Position numbers and translations under genes: made by a program
NCBI GenBank assembly: GCA_041609895.1
Contig: JBFIPX010000118.1
Span: forward strand, 1-10,051
Length of the DNA stretch: 10,051 bases
DNA from: JAHHLP01 sp041609895
GTDB taxonomy: Bacteria; Bacteroidota; Rhodothermia; Rhodothermales; JABDKH01
Reading direction: 5' to 3'
Shown here: positions 6,489 through 10,051 of the stretch, in pieces
How positions within the stretch are numbered: the stretch's first letter is position 1
How the letters are laid out: each line of letters begins with the position of its first letter
The notes under the pieces: model-generated
Seen by the model: only the letters and a program-made list of their open reading frames with translations
Told to the model about the DNA's origin: nothing
Database searches by the model: none

Positions 6489-6511
6489 GTCTTGACGTGA
6501 TACGATTGCAC

Positions 6512-8437
6512 TTACGAGTTCATTGTTATCAGGAACTCATCGTTGTCGTGCGTACCGCGCATCTTGTCGAGCAGGAAGGTCATCGCCTGCAGGGCGTCCA
6601 TGTCTGCCAGCAGTTTCCGGAGAATCCATATGCGTTGCAGCTTGGCTTCGGGAACGAGGAGTTCCTCACGACGCGTACCCGACTTGATGACGTTCATCGC
6701 CGGGAAAATACGACGGTCGGACAGGGTCCGATCGAGGACCAACTCCGAGTTACCTGTGCCTTTGAACTCTTCGAAGATGACCTCGTCCATCCGGCTTCCC
6801 GTGTCTATCAATGCGGTACCGATGATCGTCAGCGAGCCGCCTTCCTCGACATTTCGGGCGGCGCCAAAGAAGCGCTTTGGTCCGCGCAGCGAACCCGCCT
6901 CGAGACCGCCGGACAGAGTCTTGCCTGTGTTCGGCATGACGGCGTTGTGGGCACGTGCGAGTCGCGTGATCGAATCGAGTAGAATGACCACATCCTGACC
7001 CGCTTCGACGAGCCTCTTTGCCTTCTCAAGAACCACATCCGCCACCTGAACATGGCGCTCGGGATCCTGGTCGAAGGTTGAAGAAATCACTTCGGCGGCC
7101 GAGACGTTGCGTTGCATGTCCGTCACTTCTTCCGGGCGCTCGTCGACCAGAAGAATCATCAAGTAAACGTCGGGATGATTCTCATGGATTGCGTTCGCCA
7201 TCTTCTGAAGTAGCACCGTTTTACCCGTCTTCGGCTGAGCAACGATGAGTGCACGCTGTCCCATGCCTATTGGCGAGAAGAGGTCGAGAATCCTCGTGCT
7301 GTACTCCGAGGCCTTGGTTTCGAGATTCAGGTGTTTCTCTGGATAGAGCGGCGTGAGGTAGTCGAAGCTGGGCCGCTCTTCGAGCTCGGCAGGCTTTCGC
7401 CCGTTCACGGTGTTTACCTGGATAAGTGCGAAGAAGCGCTCACCCTCTTTCGGAGGTCGAACTTCGCCGTCGACCGTGTCTCCAAGCTTTAGGCTGAATC
7501 GCTTGATCTGTGATGGCGACACATAGATGTCGTCCGGGCTCGGTAGATAATTGTATTCAGAAGAGCGAAGAAATCCGTATCCGTCCGGAAGGACCTCGAG
7601 CACACCCACCTTCCGGATCATGCCATCCAGATCCGTTTTGTTCGGATCGTGCGTGGCCATGTATTCGGGGCGGCCCTCGTAGATCTTCTGACGTTTTTCC
7701 TCGCGTCCGCGGTTGTCCCGTCGATTGTCCTTCTTGCGCCGGTTGCCGTCTCTGCGGCGATTGCGGTTGTTGTCCTTGCCGCGGTCATTTCGATCACGGC
7801 GGTCGTTGCGATCTCCGCGGTCGTTGCGATCTCCGCGGTCGTTACGGTTGCCACGATCCTGGACTTCGCTTCGGTTGCGATCACCCTGGTTTCGACGATC
7901 GCCACGGTTATCTGACCTGCCCTCAGTCCTGCGGTCGTCCGATTTGTCGCCGCGACGGCCACGGTTGCGATCTCCGCCCCTTCGGCGGTCATCCCGGTCT
8001 CCACGATTTCTGTCGTCGCGATCTCCGCGGGATTGGTCACCACGCGAATCCCGGTGCAAGTTCCGGTCCGTGGAAGCTCGATCTCCATCGTCTTCCTCAA
8101 CGTCGGTCGACTGCTGACCGCGATGGTCGTCGTGATCGCTGTCGTTTGCGTCAGGGCGTCTGTCTTCGGCGTCTGTTGGGTCCTGGTTCTCCTTCGTAGC
8201 GGGTCGGGAATTCGAAGGAGCCGACTCCTGTGTCGTTTCGGAACCATTGTCTGAGCGCGACCAGTCCCTTGACCCGGACTCGCGTTGGCGTCCGTCGGCG
8301 GCTTTTTCAGCATTCGCCTCGAGGATCTTATAGATCAGATCCTGCTTCTTCATGGTCGAGAAACCGGCGAGCCCCATCTTCTTCGCCATGTCGCGAAGGT
8401 CGGGAAGCTTCTGTTCGTTCAGTTCGGAGATGTTCAT
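6512..8437 (-). CDS. rho: Transcription termination factor Rho with long disordered linker
   Basis: Rho is the hexameric RNA-dependent ATPase/translocase that ends transcription. The 641 residues exceed the 419 of E. coli Rho because of an insert. The order is Rho_N (1-43), a low-complexity charged linker (about 48-255), the cold-shock-like primary RNA-binding domain (275-348; DGYGFLRSSEYNY at 285-297), and the RecA-like motor (about 375-641). Motor motifs are QPKTGKTVLL (401-410, Walker A, K406), VYLMILLVDERPEEVTDM (424-441, Walker B region), LDSITRLARAHN (487-498), GKTLSGG (505-511), RFFGAARNVEEGGSLTIIG (522-540) and the R-loop-type EEFKGTGNSEL (556-566). All appear intact. The start at 8437 is set by the Rho_N consensus MNISELNEQKLPDLR; no SD is visible. 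A 412-bp structured region precedes it and an intrinsic terminator follows, so autoregulation at the leader, as known in E. coli, is plausible. Confidence 0.97.
   Translation of the reverse strand: MNISELNEQKLPDLRDMAKKMGLAGFSTMKKQDLIYKILEANAEKAADGRQRESGSRDWSRSDNGSETTQESAPSNSRPATKENQDPTDAEDRRPDANDSDHDDHRGQQSTDVEEDDGDRASTDRNLHRDSRGDQSRGDRDDRNRGDRDDRRRGGDRNRGRRGDKSDDRRTEGRSDNRGDRRNQGDRNRSEVQDRGNRNDRGDRNDRGDRNDRRDRNDRGKDNNRNRRRDGNRRKKDNRRDNRGREEKRQKIYEGRPEYMATHDPNKTDLDGMIRKVGVLEVLPDGYGFLRSSEYNYLPSPDDIYVSPSQIKRFSLKLGDTVDGEVRPPKEGERFFALIQVNTVNGRKPAELEERPSFDYLTPLYPEKHLNLETKASEYSTRILDLFSPIGMGQRALIVAQPKTGKTVLLQKMANAIHENHPDVYLMILLVDERPEEVTDMQRNVSAAEVISSTFDQDPERHVQVADVVLEKAKRLVEAGQDVVILLDSITRLARAHNAVMPNTGKTLSGGLEAGSLRGPKRFFGAARNVEEGGSLTIIGTALIDTGSRMDEVIFEEFKGTGNSELVLDRTLSDRRIFPAMNVIKSGTRREELLVPEAKLQRIWILRKLLADMDALQAMTFLLDKMRGTHDNDEFLITMNS
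7688..8188 (-). other. Charge-segregated low-complexity linker of Rho
   Basis: Residues 84-250 are almost entirely D, R, N, G, K, E and S. The first part (84-122) is acidic (for example EEDDGD at 114-119), the middle (123-222) alternates Arg and Asp in RGDR/RNDR units, and the end (223-250) is strongly basic (RNRRRDGNRRKKDNRRDNRG at 225-244). Such linkers extend RNA contact in some long Rho proteins, and the Bacteroides thetaiotaomicron Rho linker has been reported to drive phase separation. The same role here is inference. Confidence 0.85.
7783..7848 (-). repeat. 18-bp tandem repeat inside rho (six-residue units)
   Basis: Two identical 18-bp units (7801-7818 and 7819-7836; plus strand GGTCGTTGCGATCTCCGC) are flanked by a degenerate copy on each side (7783-7800 and 7837-7854). 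They encode RGDRND-type hexapeptides around residues 198-216. The exact copies suggest recent slippage or duplication, so the linker length may vary between strains. Confidence 0.8.
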
Positions 8438-8555
8438 GGATTCGCTGTTTTGAATCTGACGGCGGCAAGAAAACCGGTTGTCATCCGGAGGTGAATACCG
8501 CGGTCGAGTCGGTCATACCTGTCGGGGAACTATAGATATACGAGGACGCGTCTTG

Positions 8556-8574
8556 GGATCGTTCAACGTGATCC
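8556..8574. repeat. Inverted repeat upstream of rho
   Basis: GGATC (8556-8560) and GATCC (8570-8574) flank a 9-nt spacer that includes the -35-like TTGAAC of the minus strand. It could be a regulator site over the rho promoter, or chance. Confidence 0.2.
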
Positions 8575-8602
8575 GGTGACGTGGTAATCTGGTCGGAGGG
8601 TA

Positions 8603-8627
8603 AGTCTCTTCGTTGAAGCGGGAGACT
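8603..8627 (-). promoter_or_regulatory. Compound hairpin upstream of rho
   Basis: AGTCTC (8603-8608) pairs with GAGACT (8622-8627). Inside, TTC (8609-8611) can pair with GAA (8615-8617), closing a GTT loop and leaving a GCGG bulge. This nine-pair stem is one of the more stable-looking structures in the gap. No T run follows, so it is not an obvious terminator. Confidence 0.3.
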
Positions 8628-8739
8628 ATCTTAGGAGAGCAATTCTGACGATTGGTGCGACGAGGAACGCTGTGGCGCCGCCGCTAGTGCACTGTCTGCA
8701 CATGAAGTGTAATCATGCGCAAGATAGGGCTCTTGGTTG

Positions 8740-8770
8740 AAAAAACAACATCTATCCGTCGCGTCGACGG
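8740..8770 (-). terminator. Possible weak terminator of folC
   Basis: On the minus strand CCGTCG-ACG-CGACGG (8770-8756) forms a 6-bp stem with a 3-nt loop. A six-T run (8745-8740) follows, but only after a 10-nt spacer, which is too far for a classical intrinsic terminator. It begins 79 nt past the folC stop codon, and a second small hairpin (CCGTT/AACGG, 8797-8811) lies between. Confidence 0.3.
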
Positions 8771-8849
8771 GAAAGATCTTTGATCAGGGGAGGACACCGT
8801 TTCGGGAACGGCTCACGAATCTCCCGCCTGAAAAGGTAGGCTACTCGTG

Positions 8850-10051
8850 TTAACGCGGCCTTGTCAGCAGGGTTTCACCTAAATTCGCCGATCTTGCAGC
8901 GTATCGCAGGGCGTCGGCAACTACGAGGTGTGATCCAGTCACGATGAGTACATCGCTCATGGTCCCGTGACGGAAAAACCACTCGATTCCGTTACTGACC
9001 GTATCGAGGTTATCGACCTCTAGATTCGGGTGCTTAAGCAACCGGGACAGCTCGGCCGAACTGCGTGCGCGTTTCGATTCGACGGAGGCGGCAAGGACGC
9101 GAACTTCTAACCCTGCGAGCAGTTGCGGCAGGTCACTGACGTCCTTGTCTTTCATGAGCGCGATGCACACATTAAGCTGGCCACCGACGGTGTGCTGCCG
9201 GACATGCCGGACAAGCGCGGAAATCCCCTCGGCGTTGTGTGCTACGTCGGCGATAATGAGTGGTCGCTCCGAGAGCACATCGAACCTTCCTGTCAGTCCC
9301 GACAGATTACGCACGTTCCCAAGACCATCAGCTATTGTCGATTCGGAGTAATCCGTCTGCGTCACGTCCAACAGGTATTGCGCGGCGCGGATACCAAGAA
9401 TAGAGTTATCTATCTGATGCTTCATCGGAAGGTCGAGCCGGACCGCTGCGCAGGTGCGATCGGGAAGGTGCAGGGTCATTACTGTTTCCCGAAGCGATGA
9501 TCGAAGGACCTCGACGCGACACGACTCGAGCACATTCTCGTAAGGTGCGGAGCGATCGCTTGCAATCTGCCTAAGTACGGCTTCGGGAGGTCCGACGACG
9601 CCCGTTATGACGGGCACGCCAACCTTGATGATGCCTGCTTTTTCTGCTGCGATCTGTTCGACGGTATCGCCCAGGATCTCCGTGTGATCCAGGGCGACGT
9701 TCGTGATGACCGACGCTGCGGGATCGACGACATTGGTTGCGTCGAGTCGTCCGCCCAGACCAACCTCGACCACAGCCGCGTCAACCTCTTTCTCAGAGAA
9801 ATACAGCAGGCTTAGCGCGACCGTCACTTCAAAGAAACTCGGCGCGATACGTTCGATCGCCGGTGACAGTTGGACTACCCGGTCGGCCAGCCACTCCTGG
9901 CTAGCGGCAGTTCCATCTACCCGCATTCTCTCTCCGACGTCGAGGACATGGGGCGACGTATGCAGGCCGGTTCGCAGATCGGCGGCACGGAGGACGGCTG
10001 CAGCGACGGAGGCCACCGATCCCTTGCCGTTAGTACCTCCGACGTGAATGA
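8850..10051 (-). CDS. folC: Folylpolyglutamate synthase/dihydrofolate synthase (N-terminus off the edge)
   Basis: FolC adds glutamate to dihydropteroate and to folates using ATP. About 399 residues are visible and the reading frame stays open to the right edge. The frame begins IHVGGTNGKGSV, with the P-loop GGTNGKGS at 10041-10018, so roughly 40 residues are missing and the GTG at 10016 is not the true start. Further family marks are the SPHVLDVGERMRVDG segment, VEVGLGGRLDATNV, the Mur-ligase-like signature VALDHTEILGDTVEQIAAEKAGIIK, LTGRFDVL, and DVAHNAEG, where most relatives have DGAHNP. The last is a modest variation at the ADP-binding C-terminal domain edge. The stop TAA is at 8850-8852. 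It lies upstream of rho on the same strand with a 412-bp gap, so separate transcription is likely. Whether it has both FolC activities cannot be told from the sequence. Confidence 0.94.
   Translation of the reverse strand, partial: IHVGGTNGKGSVASVAAAVLRAADLRTGLHTSPHVLDVGERMRVDGTAASQEWLADRVVQLSPAIERIAPSFFEVTVALSLLYFSEKEVDAAVVEVGLGGRLDATNVVDPAASVITNVALDHTEILGDTVEQIAAEKAGIIKVGVPVITGVVGPPEAVLRQIASDRSAPYENVLESCRVEVLRSSLRETVMTLHLPDRTCAAVRLDLPMKHQIDNSILGIRAAQYLLDVTQTDYSESTIADGLGNVRNLSGLTGRFDVLSERPLIIADVAHNAEGISALVRHVRQHTVGGQLNVCIALMKDKDVSDLPQLLAGLEVRVLAASVESKRARSSAELSRLLKHPNLEVDNLDTVSNGIEWFFRHGTMSDVLIVTGSHLVVADALRYAARSANLGETLLTRPR

Larger units (their letters stand above)
8438..8849 (-). promoter_or_regulatory. 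folC-rho intergenic region / probable rho leader
   Basis: A 412-bp gap between two same-strand genes with no recognisable coding sequence. It contains a possible folC terminator (8740-8770), a compound hairpin at 8603-8627, an inverted repeat at 8556-8574, and an AT-rich TATATCTATAG patch (8540-8530, minus strand) that could be a -10 region, with TTGAAC (8566-8561) upstream at 20-nt spacing. If that promoter is real the rho leader is about 90 nt; if transcription comes from folC it is much longer. E. coli rho is attenuated in its own leader, so this is the natural place for feedback. Confidence 0.4.

Noticed and set aside
7783..7854. CRISPR-like short tandem repeats
   Set aside because: The 18-bp units are directly adjacent with no spacers and lie in frame inside rho, encoding a hexapeptide repeat.
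7510..8199. Long plus-strand open frames opposite rho (also 7618-8313 minus and 7713-8117 plus)
   Set aside because: They are shadows of the Arg/Asp-rich repeat coding of rho; their translations are low-complexity (Cys/Gly/Arg, Ser/Arg, Thr/Ala-rich) and no family is recognisable.
8484..8731. Very short ORFs (10-12 codons) in the rho leader that could be a rhoL-like peptide
   Set aside because: None has a convincing ribosome site, and ORFs of this size are expected by chance; E. coli rhoL is clearly longer.

Overview
This is about 10 kb of chromosome from a moderately GC-rich bacterium (mid-50s % GC by eye). The best guess is the Bacteroidota/Rhodothermota/Balneolota group. Three things point there: a Rho factor with a Rho_N domain followed by a very long Arg/Asp/Asn/Gly-rich linker, housekeeping genes (recJ, rho, arsR-type) that mostly lack Shine-Dalgarno sites, and an MBL-rhodanese plus split YeeE sulfur module of a kind common in that group. 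This placement is inference from recognised protein features, not from a marker-gene search. No mobile element, CRISPR array, rRNA or tRNA was seen.

Layout. (1) 1-1507, minus strand: a three-gene sulfur module, transcribed as YeeE/YedE membrane protein, then a DUF6691/YeeE-type membrane protein, then an MBL-fold persulfide-dioxygenase-like protein that runs off the left edge. (2) 1508-1937: a 430-bp divergent control region holding candidate operators. (3) 1938-2258, plus strand: an ArsR-family repressor, the likely regulator of the sulfur module. (4) 2234-3988, minus strand: recJ, overlapping the arsR 3' end by 25 bp. (5) 3989-4493: a 505-bp gap with a strong inverted repeat in the recJ leader. 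(6) 4494-5705, plus strand: an MFS transporter with a TTG start. (7) 5724-6443, minus strand: a HAD-IA phosphatase-like protein. (8) 6512-8437, minus strand: rho, followed by a textbook intrinsic terminator only 14 nt before the HAD start codon. (9) 8438-8849: a 412-bp rho leader/folC trailer with several hairpins. (10) 8850-10051, minus strand: folC, missing its extreme N-terminus at the right edge.

How it fits together. The left third is a sulfane-sulfur/thiosulfate handling unit: two half-size YeeE-type channels would import a sulfur compound (thiosulfate in characterised relatives), the MBL-rhodanese enzyme would oxidise or transfer persulfide sulfur, and the ArsR protein would switch the unit on. 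The remainder is housekeeping (single-strand exonuclease, transcription termination, folate polyglutamylation) with an unassigned exporter and phosphatase. I found no clearly undescribed system. The points most worth following are the terminator placed almost on top of the HAD start, the charge-segregated Rho linker, the non-canonical cysteine layout of the ArsR sensor, and the structured recJ and rho leaders.
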